Assembly: GCF_009765775.1 (NCBI RefSeq)
Contig: NZ_LMUU01000168.1
Span: 20,960-75,733, forward strand
Direction: 5' to 3'
Origin: Beijerinckia sp. L45
Lineage (GTDB): Bacteria; Pseudomonadota; Alphaproteobacteria; Rhizobiales; Beijerinckiaceae
DNA length: 54,774 nt
The position numbers were made by a program, and so were the translations under genes. This document shows positions 16,701 to 24,929 of this stretch, in pieces. The number at the start of each line of letters is the position of its first letter. Position 1 is the first letter of the stretch. Under the pieces are notes generated by a model. That model did not search any database. It had not been told where the DNA came from and saw only the letters and a list, made by a program, of their open reading frames with translations.

Positions 16701-17045
16701 TTGACGTTTTTCCGTTTCGCTTTGCCCTTCGCCGCGGCCCTGGTTTTCGCCGCGCCGGCCTTCGCCGCGCCGATGGACCCGATGGACAACCCCGCCGACA
16801 CGGCCTTCCTCAATGCCATGAAGGGCATGATGATGGGCATGCACCAGAACATGCCGACCGGCGACACCGACCAGGACTTCGTTCGCATGATGCTGCCGCA
16901 CCATCAGGCCGCCGTCGACATGGCGAAAGCCGAGCTGCAGTACGGCCAGGATCCCGAGCTGAAAACCCTCGCCACCGACATCGTCGCCGCTCAGGACAAG
17001 GAAATCGCGATGATGAAGGCGTGGCTCGCGAAGCACGCGAAGTAG
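16701..17045 (+). CDS. Secreted DUF305 protein
   Basis: A 114-residue protein read from a TTG at 16701, chosen because AGGAG lies seven bases upstream and because this start gives a clean signal peptide (MTFFRFALPFAAALVFAAP, cleaved near AFA). The mature part carries the DUF305 core: FVRMMLPHHQAAVDMAK and a conserved tail AAQDKEIAMMKAWL, with Met/His-rich segments (MKGMMMGMHQNMP). DUF305 proteins are helical bundles linked in some bacteria to copper handling. Here it sits between early phage genes and terminase, so it is probably cargo rather than a particle part. Confidence 0.8.
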   Translation: MTFFRFALPFAAALVFAAPAFAAPMDPMDNPADTAFLNAMKGMMMGMHQNMPTGDTDQDFVRMMLPHHQAAVDMAKAELQYGQDPELKTLATDIVAAQDKEIAMMKAWLAKHAK

Positions 17046-17051
17046 CCCGCG

Positions 17052-17327
17052 ATGAAACGCCTCGCTCCCCTTATCGCGCTGCTGCTTGCCGGATGCGGCG
17101 CGCAGGACTGTGCGCTCGACCTCGCCCACGGCAGCTGCCCCGGCGTCGGGCCGGTGGCCGTCAGCCAGTTCCCACGGGACGATGCGAGCTGCCGCTCCTA
17201 CGGCCTGCGCCCCGGCACGCGCGCCTACGCCAAATGCCGCGAGCAGAAGCGCCACGTCCAACGCCTGACCAAAGACGAAACCGACTACGGCTTCTTGCGC
17301 AATCCGCTGCTGCCCGACGTGCATTGA
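17052..17327 (+). CDS. Small lipoprotein, unknown function
   Basis: A 91-residue protein with a lipoprotein signal MKRLAPLIALLLAGC (lipobox LAGC, Cys15). The mature part contains a segment DDASCRSYGLRPGTRAYAKC that recurs in small proteobacterial lipoproteins, with paired cysteines and a YAKCR/KR end. It starts six bases after the DUF305 stop, so the two are co-expressed. Export of both products suggests a change in the host envelope (lysogenic conversion), which is inference. Confidence 0.7.
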   Translation: MKRLAPLIALLLAGCGAQDCALDLAHGSCPGVGPVAVSQFPRDDASCRSYGLRPGTRAYAKCREQKRHVQRLTKDETDYGFLRNPLLPDVH

Positions 17328-17361
17328 CCGCGGGAGACTGCGACTAACCCCGCCTCATCGT

Positions 17362-17511
17362 TGTCATCGCGGGGCCCGCCGCAGGCAGGAACCCGGGATC
17401 CATGAAAACGCGATGAGTCCAGTGGATCGCCGCGCGGCACCCTACGAGGCTAAATCCGCCAGACCGTTTGCATGGATCCCGTGTTCGCGCTTCGCGCGCC
17501 CCAGGATGACG
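17362..17511. repeat. Dispersed palindromic unit A1 (150 bp)
   Basis: The left arm runs from TGTCATCGCGGGGC to GGGATCCATG and the right arm, its inverted partner, from CATGGATCCC to CCAGGATGAC. Each arm can fold on itself. The same layout occurs at 17687-17842 and 32211-32363. Confidence 0.65.
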
Positions 17512-17686
17512 GTGGGGCGATGGCGGCACTCGACGTGAATTGGATCGTTTGCCGACGAACGGATGTAAGATCGCTGAAACAAGCCTCGTCCCACCCCGTT
17601 GACGAACGACAGTTTGTGACGGCCTAATGCGCGCATGCCGAGCCCGACCTGCGTCGCCGCTGCGGCCTTTGAAATCTAACCATCAC

Positions 17687-17842
17687 TGTCATCCCGGGGC
17701 TCGCCGCAGGCGAGAGCCCGGGACCCATGAAAACGCGGTTGGTCCAGCGGATCGCCGCGATGGCCGCGGCGCTACTATAACGCCCATGTAGCAACGCGGT
17801 GTCCATGGATCTCGGGTTCGCGCCGCGCGCGCCGGGATGACA
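17687..17842. repeat. Dispersed palindromic unit A2 (156 bp)
   Basis: The left arm starts TGTCATCCCGGGGCTCGCC and ends GGGACCCATG; after it comes GAAAACGCG, also present in unit A1. The right arm runs from TCCATGGATCTCGGG to GCCGGGATGACA. The internal part CCAG(T/C)GGATCGCCGCG is shared with unit A1, so the two are copies, not just similar hairpins. Confidence 0.65.
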
Positions 17843-17885
17843 CCGCCGTCGAGATCGTCACCACCCAAACCAAAAGGACACCCGC

Positions 17886-19184
17886 ATGGTCTCGTTCAGC
17901 GCGGGGCAGGAGGCCGCGCGCGCGCTTCTCGAAGGGTCGCAGCGCTACACCTGCCTGGCCGGCGGAACGCGGTCGGGAAAAACGTTTCTCATCGTGCGCT
18001 CCATCGTCGAGCGCGCGATATTGGCTCCAGGGTCGCATCATGTCATCCTGCGCTTCCATGCCAACGCCGCGCACGCCTCGATCGCGCTGGATACGCTGCC
18101 CACCGTGACGACGCTGTGCTTTCCTGGCGTGACGCTGAAGGAGTCGCGGCAGGATGGATTCTTCAAGCTGACCAATGGCTCGCGCATCGCGGTAGGCGGC
18201 CTCGACGACAAGGATCGCGTCGAAAAGATTCTCGGGCTCGAATACGTCACCGTGTTTCTCAACGAAGCCTCGCAGATCCCCTACACGTCCGCGCTCGTCG
18301 CCTTCACGCGGCTGGCGCAGGTGGTGGGCGACCTGCCGCAGCGCGCCTATGTCGATCTCAATCCGACCCACACGATGCATTGGACCAACACCTTGTTCGG
18401 TGACAAGCGCGATCCCGTCTCGCGCCAGCCGTTGAGCGATCCCGAGCAATACGCCCGCGCCTTCATCAATCCGCGTGACAACGCGGACAACCTGTCGCCG
18501 GCCTATCTCGAAAGTCTGGCCCATCTGCCCGAGCGTCAGCGCAAACGGTTCTATGAAGGCGTCTATGTCGAAGCCGTCGACGACGCGCTCTGGAGCTTCG
18601 AGATCATCGAGCGCTACCGCTGCGCGCCAGAGGCTATTCCACTGGAGAAACGTATGGGCGTGGTGGTCGCGGTGGACCCATCCGGCGCGGCCGGCCGCGA
18701 CGATCTCGGCGCCGACGAAATCGGCATCGTCGTCGCGGCGAAGCACGAAGACGGCGATTGCTATATTCTGGCGGACCGCTCCTGCCGCGAAGCGCCGGCG
18801 GTGTGGAGCCGCCGCGCCGTCGCCGCGTTTCACGAGTTCAAAGCCGATTGCATCGTCGCCGAGTCGAACTACGGCGGCGAGATGGTGCGCGCGACGATCC
18901 ATGCCGCCGATGCCAACGTGCCGGTGACGCTCGTGACCGCAAGCCGCGGCAAGGCGGTGCGGGCCGAGCCGATCTCGCTGCTCTACGAGGATGGCAGAGT
19001 GCATCACGTCGGCCGCTTTCCCAAGCTGGAAGAGCAGCTCTGCGCTTTTTCCGCCTCCGGCTACGGCGGCCACGGCAGTCCCGATCATGCCGACGCCGCG
19101 ATCTGGGCGGTGACGCACCTCCTCGGGAAAACCGACACCGCCATCATCGAATTCTATCGCCGCATGTCGCTGGACCGGAACTGA
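17886..19184 (+). CDS. terL: Phage terminase large subunit
   Basis: A 432-residue packaging motor. The ATPase half has Walker A GGTRSGKT (residues 26-33) and Walker B VTVFLNEAS (121-129). The nuclease half begins with VVAVDPSGA (Asp264) and contains a late SPDHADAAIWA metal-site motif. Length and order fit TerL. It cuts and pumps DNA into the prohead through the portal. A GCRA-like gene, a DUF6362 protein and cargo lie upstream; no separate classical small terminase is recognised. Whether it cuts at specific sites or by headful cannot be read from sequence. Confidence 0.93.
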   Translation: MVSFSAGQEAARALLEGSQRYTCLAGGTRSGKTFLIVRSIVERAILAPGSHHVILRFHANAAHASIALDTLPTVTTLCFPGVTLKESRQDGFFKLTNGSRIAVGGLDDKDRVEKILGLEYVTVFLNEASQIPYTSALVAFTRLAQVVGDLPQRAYVDLNPTHTMHWTNTLFGDKRDPVSRQPLSDPEQYARAFINPRDNADNLSPAYLESLAHLPERQRKRFYEGVYVEAVDDALWSFEIIERYRCAPEAIPLEKRMGVVVAVDPSGAAGRDDLGADEIGIVVAAKHEDGDCYILADRSCREAPAVWSRRAVAAFHEFKADCIVAESNYGGEMVRATIHAADANVPVTLVTASRGKAVRAEPISLLYEDGRVHHVGRFPKLEEQLCAFSASGYGGHGSPDHADAAIWAVTHLLGKTDTAIIEFYRRMSLDRN

Positions 19185-19218
19185 TGCGGGTGTCTCATTT
19201 ATCGAGCGGAGCCAAACC

Positions 19219-20865
19219 ATGAGCGAGCGGGGCGCCGGGCAGCGACAGTGGTCGCTCAACCCTTACGAGGTCAGCCTGTCCTTTGCCGCCCGGCAAGGTG
19301 CGGCGTCCGCCCAGTCCGCGGCGAGCTGGTTCGGGCCGCTGGATCCGATCGCGCCGGGCGCGCCCGCGGATGTCGCCGGCCGCCAGTGGGATTATCCGGC
19401 AGGGTATAACCTCTGGCTGCAGCCGCGGCCCGAGGCCGTCACCTTCGGCACCCTGCGGTCGCTGGCGGATGGCTATGACCTGCTCCGCCTCGTCATCGAG
19501 ACGCGGAAGGATCAGATCGCGCGCCTCGCCTGGTCGATCAAGCCGCGGGGCACCGGCGCCGCGGCCGATGCTGCAAGGGCCGACGCGCTGACGACGTTTT
19601 TTTGCAAGCCGGACGGCATTCATGGCTGGGCGGACTGGCTGCGGCTGCTGCTCGAAGAGCTCTTCGTCATCGATGCGCCGGCGCTTTACCTCAGACGCAA
19701 CCGCAGCGGCCAGCTCATCGCGCTGATGCCGCTCGATGGCGCGACGATCAAGCCGGTGATCGACGCCTGGGGCCGCACGCCGCAGCCGAGCTTCGAAGGA
19801 GGACAAACCGTCTATCCCGTCGCTTATCAGCAGGTACTCAAAGGCTTTCCCGCCGTCGACTATTCCGTCCGTGATCTGCTGTACCGGCCGCGCAATCCGC
19901 GGGTCAACAAGGCCTACGGCTTCAGCCCCGTCGAGCAGGTGATGACGACGGTCAACATCGCGCTGCGCCGCCAACTCTTCCTCATGGATTATTTCACCGA
20001 CGGCAACATTCCCGACAGCCTGATCGGCGTGCCGGACACCTGGACGCCGGACCAGATCGGCTCCTACCAAAAATATTGGGACGCCTATTTCTCCGGCGAT
20101 GCCGCGCGCCGCCGCCGCGCCAAATTCGTGCCCGGCGGGGTGGCGAAAACCTTCATCCAGACCAAGGAGCCGGAGCTCAAGAGCGTCTTCGACGACTGGC
20201 TGGCGCGCATCGTCTGCTTCGCCTTTTCCGTCTCGCCCCAGGCGCTCGTGCAGCAGATGAACCGCGCGACCGCGGAAGTGCAGAAGGATCTTGCAGAAGA
20301 AGAGGGGCTGGCGCCGATCCTGCAATGGGTCAAGGCGCTCGTCGACGACCTGCTCGCCGACGAGTTTGCGTCCGCCGATCTCGAATTCGCCTGGACGCCG
20401 ACGGCGACGATCGACCCGCAGGTGCAGGAAACCATCCTTTCCAGCTTCACCGGCCGCGGCATCCTGACGATCAATGAGGCGCGCGCCGCCCTCGGCCGCG
20501 CGCCTCTGCGGGACGCTGCGGCGGACACGGCGATGGCGCTCACAGGGACAGGGTATGTGGCGCTGGGCAATGGCGGATCGGCGGAGGCTGCGAAGCTTGC
20601 CAAGGATGTGGGTTGGGATGAGAGCAAGCATCCGAGGCAGCCCCCCGGCGACCACGGGGGCGGCCGTTTTTCACCGGTGCCGTCAGGATCATCGACGTCG
20701 CACCAGCATTTCGCATTCGATGCTGGGACATGCACCGACAACTATGTGAAATGCCAGGACTCGGTCGGTAATATGTTGTTTCCATCAGGATTCAGATGCG
20801 GTAGCTGCCACTCATATTGCCTGGAACAAGGGAAAATCTGGCCGTTCGAACTATGTCCCTATTGA
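19219..20865 (+). CDS. Phage portal protein with an added Cys-rich C-terminal tail
   Basis: A 548-residue protein. Residues from about 60 to 430 are a portal core (LRSLADGYDLLRLVIE, VDYSVRDLLYRPRNPRVNKA, YGFSPVEQVM, NRATAEVQKDLAEEEGL). The C-terminus is unusual: from residue 467 comes the linker DESKHPRQPPGDHGGGRF, then a short Ser/Pro stretch, then about 44 residues with six cysteines (CTDNYVKC...CGSCHSYC...ELC). Linkers of the HPRxPxG..GG.F type join variable domains to phage head proteins and to some toxins in alphaproteobacteria. The tail therefore looks like an exchangeable effector tip. The next two genes are AT-richer and may be partners. Confidence 0.9.
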   Translation: MSERGAGQRQWSLNPYEVSLSFAARQGAASAQSAASWFGPLDPIAPGAPADVAGRQWDYPAGYNLWLQPRPEAVTFGTLRSLADGYDLLRLVIETRKDQIARLAWSIKPRGTGAAADAARADALTTFFCKPDGIHGWADWLRLLLEELFVIDAPALYLRRNRSGQLIALMPLDGATIKPVIDAWGRTPQPSFEGGQTVYPVAYQQVLKGFPAVDYSVRDLLYRPRNPRVNKAYGFSPVEQVMTTVNIALRRQLFLMDYFTDGNIPDSLIGVPDTWTPDQIGSYQKYWDAYFSGDAARRRRAKFVPGGVAKTFIQTKEPELKSVFDDWLARIVCFAFSVSPQALVQQMNRATAEVQKDLAEEEGLAPILQWVKALVDDLLADEFASADLEFAWTPTATIDPQVQETILSSFTGRGILTINEARAALGRAPLRDAAADTAMALTGTGYVALGNGGSAEAAKLAKDVGWDESKHPRQPPGDHGGGRFSPVPSGSSTSHQHFAFDAGTCTDNYVKCQDSVGNMLFPSGFRCGSCHSYCLEQGKIWPFELCPY

Positions 20866-20875
20866 GGAGAGAGGC

Positions 20876-21175
20876 ATGGAATTCAGTCCGGCGTTTTACC
20901 TGCTTACCAAATTCAGCATTGGGCTCCGGGATTACCCAAAAAGCGAGGATGATGTCGTCGCTGTGGCGGCCTATCTCGGCTTGGGCTTTTCGGATGTCGC
21001 CTTAGAGGATAAAATCAAGCTGTTGGCCGAAGAACTTCAGACGCAGAATGGGTTTCTCTCGACCGAACTTTCTTCTGAGACAATAAGTCAGTCGCCCGAA
21101 TACCAGAGATCCATGTTTGTGAGAGAAGTCGTTGCAAACAATCGGAAGAATATCCAGAATTCGACGGCGACTTAG
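20876..21175 (+). CDS. Orphan 99-residue protein after the portal tail (possible immunity or partner)
   Basis: The product begins MEFSPAFYLLTKFSIGLRDY and is mainly helical and acidic, without signal peptide or membrane helix. GAGGAGAGAGG precedes the ATG by one to eleven bases. No family is recognised. A hand count over 21001-21120 gives 54 G or C of 120 bases (45%), against about 67% in a sample of the portal gene, so it is probably a recent acquisition. Its place ten bases after the Cys-rich portal tail fits an immunity or accessory gene for that tail; this is inference only. Confidence 0.6.
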   Translation: MEFSPAFYLLTKFSIGLRDYPKSEDDVVAVAAYLGLGFSDVALEDKIKLLAEELQTQNGFLSTELSSETISQSPEYQRSMFVREVVANNRKNIQNSTAT

Positions 21176-21220
21176 GATTCGCGAAGTCCATCACGGCAAC
21201 GTCGTTCATGAGTGTCGTTC

Positions 21221-21712
21221 ATGATTGATGTCGATAGGTTCAACGAGCTTGCTCGGTCCGAAGACTGGGACGGGCTCACCGCGATGCTTGACGGGGCGCG
21301 CGACACCGCGTTGAGCTCCGACGACGTGAAGCGCGAGGTTCATTGGCGCGGCGTCGCGCTTGAGCGGCAGGGACGCTACGAGGATGCGCTAAATTTAATC
21401 CGAGACAAAGCGCAACTCTTCAATTCGAAGTGCGGGGTACAACAGAGACAAGCCGCCCTCCTGCTCAAGCTCGGACGCGATCAAGAGGCGTTGAGCGCGC
21501 TGGAAACAGCGCCTTTCGAAGCGGAAATGCCAACCTTCTACGGCTTGGCGCTCGACGCCAAGTTCTCCTACTTCCATCTATTGGCGCAGCAGGGTGACCC
21601 ATCAGTACGGGAGCGCCTCGCGGAAATTCCCGATGACTATCGGCACATGACGATGGACATCGAGTCTATGACCAAAGCCGACATTCTCGCTCTTTTGCCC
21701 GGCGTCAAATGA
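21221..21712 (+). CDS. Orphan 163-residue helical-repeat protein
   Basis: Read from the ATG at 21221 (MIDVDRFNELARSEDWDGLT); a GTG three codons upstream is an alternative and neither has a strong ribosome site. The sequence is a run of amphipathic helices with TPR-like spacing (HWRGVALERQGRYEDALNLI, RQAALLLKLGRDQEALSAL). TPR-like folds usually bind other proteins. It has no counterpart in standard head modules and its base composition is lower in GC than the flanks, so it belongs with the preceding gene as an inserted pair between portal and protease. Confidence 0.6.
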   Translation: MIDVDRFNELARSEDWDGLTAMLDGARDTALSSDDVKREVHWRGVALERQGRYEDALNLIRDKAQLFNSKCGVQQRQAALLLKLGRDQEALSALETAPFEAEMPTFYGLALDAKFSYFHLLAQQGDPSVRERLAEIPDDYRHMTMDIESMTKADILALLPGVK

Positions 21713-21776
21713 CGGTCGGATGCGGCTTTTGATCATTTGGCGATGCCCGAACGACGATATTCCACAGGACGCTGCT

Positions 21777-21796
21777 TAGGTGACGATCGTCACCTA
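21777..21796. promoter_or_regulatory. Perfect 20-bp palindrome between the inserted pair and the head genes
   Basis: The half-site TAGGTGACGA is followed by its exact reverse complement, with no spacer. It lies 26 bases upstream of the next gene, where a promoter or operator would be expected. Perfect symmetry over 20 bases is unlikely by chance and fits a dimeric regulator, though a nearby promoter is not obvious. Confidence 0.6.
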
Positions 21797-21822
21797 TCTC
21801 GCTAGACTTCTGAGGCCTGCGT

Positions 21823-22140
21823 ATGCCGAGCATCGTCCTGACCCCGTCGGCTGTCGACAAGCTGCTGAACGACAAGACCGCGCGCAAGGTGCCGTTCCTG
21901 GGATACTATCGGCGCAGTTATTCGACCGCCCGCGACGGCACGATCACCGAATACGGCGACGGTTTCGCGCTCACGACCATCGATCCCGATGATGGCGTGG
22001 AGACGAGGGACATCGTCATCAAGGCCGTGCCGGTCGGAAACGTTTTCGACATTCTCGTGGGCGGGGGCGCGGAGACTATGGCGCAAAGTTTCACGATCGG
22101 GTGGTCCAAGAAGTTCACCTACGAACCTCTTGCGTCTTAG
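21823..22140 (+). CDS. Hypothetical 105-residue head-region protein
   Basis: The product (MPSIVLTPSAVDKLLNDKTA...) is predicted to be a helix followed by mostly beta strands and has no signal peptide. GAGG lies seven to eight bases before the ATG. No family is recognised. It sits alone between a 20-bp palindrome and a dispersed repeat, so it may have its own promoter rather than being read through from the portal gene. Confidence 0.55.
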   Translation: MPSIVLTPSAVDKLLNDKTARKVPFLGYYRRSYSTARDGTITEYGDGFALTTIDPDDGVETRDIVIKAVPVGNVFDILVGGGAETMAQSFTIGWSKKFTYEPLAS

Positions 22141-22164
22141 TAGCGGTCGGCGCGGATCGATCAT

Positions 22165-22250
22165 CGTCATTGCGAGCCGAAGGCGAAGCAACCCAGGGCC
22201 GCGCCCATAATCTCTGTTGCAGTCGCTTTGAGTTGCTCCGCGGAGCCGGT
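22165..22250. repeat. Dispersed palindromic unit B1 (partly degraded)
   Basis: CGTCATTGCGAGCCGAAGGC...AAGCAACCCAGG starts at 22165. A weak inverted partner (GAGTTGCTCCGCGGAGCC) follows near 22230-22247. Better preserved relatives lie at 28541-28636 and 41290-41377. The gap 22141-22339 holds nothing else recognisable apart from the ribosome site AAGGAG of the next gene. Confidence 0.5.
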
Positions 22251-22339
22251 ACGGGGCCGCCAGCAGGCCGGACCCGGTGCTCGCAACGGCGGTGCATGAC
22301 CTGTTGCGCGATAGCGCATCCCTTCACCAAGGAGCCCTC

Positions 22340-23293
22340 ATGCTGCGTCTCGATATCCCCATCACCAAGGTCGACGCGGTGCAGCGTCTCGTCTACGGCG
22401 TCGCGACCGCGGAGATTGCGGACCGTGCCGGCGAGATCTGCGATTACGCCTCGACCAAACCGATGTACGAAAAATGGTCGGACGCCATCGCCACGTCGAG
22501 CGGCGGCAAGTCGCTCGGCAATCTGCGCGCGATGCATGGCGCGGTGGCAGCCGGCAAGGTCACTGCGCTGACCTTCAACGATGACGCCAAGCAGATCGAG
22601 ATCTGCGCCAAAGTCGTCGACGACGCGGAATGGATCAAGGTCGCGGAGGGCGTCTACACCGGCTTCTCGCAAGGCGGCGCCTACGCCCGGCGCTGGACCG
22701 ACGAGAAGGGCGCCAAGCGTTACACGGCGGATCCGCATGAAATCTCGCTCGTCGATCTGCCGTGTCTGTCGGAAGCCAAGTTCGAGATGATCAAGGCCGA
22801 CGGGTCGCACGAATGGCGTCCGTTCAGGGAGCCGGAGCAACGCCGCGAGGCCGGTGCGTCGAATGCGCCAGCGGCAGCCGACGGCGCGGTGGAAAAGACC
22901 GGCGCGCGCAACAGCGCGACCGATCAGGCGCGCATTCAGAAATTGCATGACACGGCGGTTGATCTTGGGGCCGTCTGCGCCGCGCAGAAAGGGCAGACCG
23001 TCGATCTTTCGAAATATCTCGGCGCGGTCGAGACGCATTTCGGCGCCTTGACCAAGCAGGTCGAGGCGATGGCGGATCGCTTTGCGAAGACGCTGGACGA
23101 CATCGCGGCCCGCCTCAAGACGGTGGAAGAGCAGCCGCAGCCGCTGCCTTTCGCGATGCAGGGCCGCCCCGTCAGCAAGCAGGACGACGGCGCGCCGGCG
23201 GATGCCGGCCTCGATGCGCTGCTCGCGGATCCCAACACGCTGTCGCTGCTCGCCATAAAACTGGCGCAGCGCCAGGGCGCCACGCGCCGCTAA
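22340..23293 (+). CDS. Prohead protease (XkdF-like) with scaffold-like C-terminus
   Basis: A 317-residue protein. Residues 1-150 (YGVATAEIADRAGEICDY, GNLRAMHGAVAAGKVTAL, VYTGFSQGGAYARRW, HEISLVDLPC) match the N-terminal region of XkdF-type phage serine proteases, which mature the capsid. Residues after about 190 are Ala/Glu-rich and helical, with coiled-coil spacing (THFGALTKQVEAMADRFAKT), as expected for an internal scaffold. AAGGAG lies six bases before the ATG. It directly precedes the major capsid gene, the standard place. Catalytic residues were not assigned with certainty. Confidence 0.75.
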   Translation: MLRLDIPITKVDAVQRLVYGVATAEIADRAGEICDYASTKPMYEKWSDAIATSSGGKSLGNLRAMHGAVAAGKVTALTFNDDAKQIEICAKVVDDAEWIKVAEGVYTGFSQGGAYARRWTDEKGAKRYTADPHEISLVDLPCLSEAKFEMIKADGSHEWRPFREPEQRREAGASNAPAAADGAVEKTGARNSATDQARIQKLHDTAVDLGAVCAAQKGQTVDLSKYLGAVETHFGALTKQVEAMADRFAKTLDDIAARLKTVEEQPQPLPFAMQGRPVSKQDDGAPADAGLDALLADPNTLSLLAIKLAQRQGATRR

Positions 23294-23377
23294 CAGCACC
23301 CTTCACGCATGCATCCGGCCAACGCGCTTCGGCGCGGCTGCCGACGCACGTCCCGACATCTTTCCAGGAGCACCACA

Positions 23378-24895
23378 ATGGCCGAGACCAACCTTCAAGA
23401 AGTCCTGAGCAATCTCAAGACCGCGCAGCAGAAGCCGCTCAGCGGCATGCCGTCGACGACGCTCGCCAAAAGCACCTTTACCGAAAGCATGAGCGCGACC
23501 TCGGGGCTGACCTTCTACGATCTCGAGCTCGGCGCAAAATTCCTCTATCCCGTGCTGACGCCCCTGCGCAACATGATCCCGCGGGTCTCGGGCGCTGGGG
23601 GCACCCAGGCCGCGTGGCGCGCCATCACCGCGATCAACACCAATGGTTTGCGTTTCGGCGTCTCGGCGGCGAACCGCGGCGGCGCGTTGGCCGTTGCGAC
23701 GCAGGATTATACCGCGACCTACAAAGGCATCGGCGTCGAGACCAGCGTCGACTTCGAGGCGCAATACGCCGGTCAGGGCTTTGACGACGTCCGCGCCATC
23801 GCGGCCAAGACCGGTCTCGAAGCCTTGATGCTCGGCGAAGAGGCGATAATTCTGGGCGGCTGCGCTTCGACGCCGCTCGGCGCCACGCCAACGCCGACCC
23901 TCAGCGACGTCGCTGTCGGCGGCGGTTTGGCGGCCAATCTCGCGCAAAGCGTCATCTGCGTGGCGCTGACGCACGACGGCATGATCAACGCCACCTTGAC
24001 CGGCGGCATCCAGGGCCAGATCACCCGGACCAACGCCGATGGCACGAGCGACACCTTTGGTGGCGGCGCAGCGAAAAAGTCCGTCAACGCCATGATCACC
24101 ACGGCGAACGACGGCAACGCGACCCACCTCATCCGCGCCAGCGTCGCGCCGGTCCTTGGAGCTGTCGGCTATGCCTGGTTCTGGGGTGCCGCGGGCAGCG
24201 AAATTCTGGGCACGCTCACCGCGATCGCCTCGGTCGTCATTTCTGGCGCGGCGGTGGGGACGCAAACGGCAGCGTCGCTCGGCACGGCGGACAATTCCTG
24301 CAACGCGCTGGCGTTCGACGGCCTGATCACCCAGGCGGCGAAGCCTGGCTCCGGCGCTTATGTGACGACGATGCCTCAGGGCACGGCGGGGCAGGGCACG
24401 ACGCTCACTGCGGACGGCGCCGGCGGCATCGAGGAGATCGATGCCGCGCTGAAATCCATGTGGGACAATTACCGCCTTTCGCCGGACACGATTTGGGTCA
24501 GCTCGCAGGAAGCGCTGAACATCTCGAAGAAGATCGTCACGGGCGCCGCCGCGACGGCGCAGCGCTTCGTCTTCGACGTGTCGCAGGACTTTCTCGGCGG
24601 CGGCATCATGGTGCGCACCTATCTGAACCGCTTCTCGATGCAGGGCGGCAGCGTGGTTGCCATTCGTGTGCACCCCAACATGCCGGCCGGCACGCTGCTG
24701 ATGACGACCGGCGTGCTGCCTTATCCGCTCGCCGGCGTCGGCAACCTCATCCAGGTGCGCACGCGCCAGGATTATTACCAGATCGAGTGGCCGCTGCGCA
24801 CACGCCGCTACGAATACGGCGTGTATGCCGACGAAGTGCTGCAGCACTACTTCCCGCCGTCGATGGCGCTGATCACTAACATCGGCAACGGCTGA
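23378..24895 (+). CDS. Major capsid protein
   Basis: A 505-residue protein that starts MAETNLQEVLSNLKTAQQKP after a strong AGGAG. Its place between the protease and the connector genes, its length, and segments such as FYDLELGAKFLYPVLTPLRN, YKGIGVETSVDFEAQYAGQ and the C-terminal RTYLNRFSMQGGSVVAIRVH...LRTRRYEYGVYADEVLQHYFP fit a phage major capsid of the HK97 fold. The Gly/Thr/Ala-rich stretch in the middle (about 190-320) is likely an inserted domain. It would assemble the icosahedral shell. Confidence 0.85.
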   Translation: MAETNLQEVLSNLKTAQQKPLSGMPSTTLAKSTFTESMSATSGLTFYDLELGAKFLYPVLTPLRNMIPRVSGAGGTQAAWRAITAINTNGLRFGVSAANRGGALAVATQDYTATYKGIGVETSVDFEAQYAGQGFDDVRAIAAKTGLEALMLGEEAIILGGCASTPLGATPTPTLSDVAVGGGLAANLAQSVICVALTHDGMINATLTGGIQGQITRTNADGTSDTFGGGAAKKSVNAMITTANDGNATHLIRASVAPVLGAVGYAWFWGAAGSEILGTLTAIASVVISGAAVGTQTAASLGTADNSCNALAFDGLITQAAKPGSGAYVTTMPQGTAGQGTTLTADGAGGIEEIDAALKSMWDNYRLSPDTIWVSSQEALNISKKIVTGAAATAQRFVFDVSQDFLGGGIMVRTYLNRFSMQGGSVVAIRVHPNMPAGTLLMTTGVLPYPLAGVGNLIQVRTRQDYYQIEWPLRTRRYEYGVYADEVLQHYFPPSMALITNIGNG

Positions 24896-24929
24896 TCTCG
24901 CGCCTCGTCCATCGTTGGGAGCGTCCGCC

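Larger units (their letters stand above)
17328..17885. other. 558-base gap filled by two palindromic repeat units
   Basis: No gene is supported here. Two units of the same dispersed repeat occupy 17362-17511 and 17687-17842. Between them 17512-17686 shows no recognisable signal. The ribosome site of the terminase gene (AAAGGA, six to eight bases before its ATG) ends the gap. Confidence 0.7.

Noticed and set aside
17328-17885. CRISPR array or non-coding RNA in the repeat-rich gap before terL
   Set aside because: Only two large inverted units are present, without regular short repeats and spacers; the structure fits dispersed palindromic elements.
19195-20655. A 486-residue minus-strand frame opposite the portal gene
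   Set aside because: The plus strand encodes a clear portal protein; the reverse frame is a low-complexity Arg/Asp/Glu shadow.
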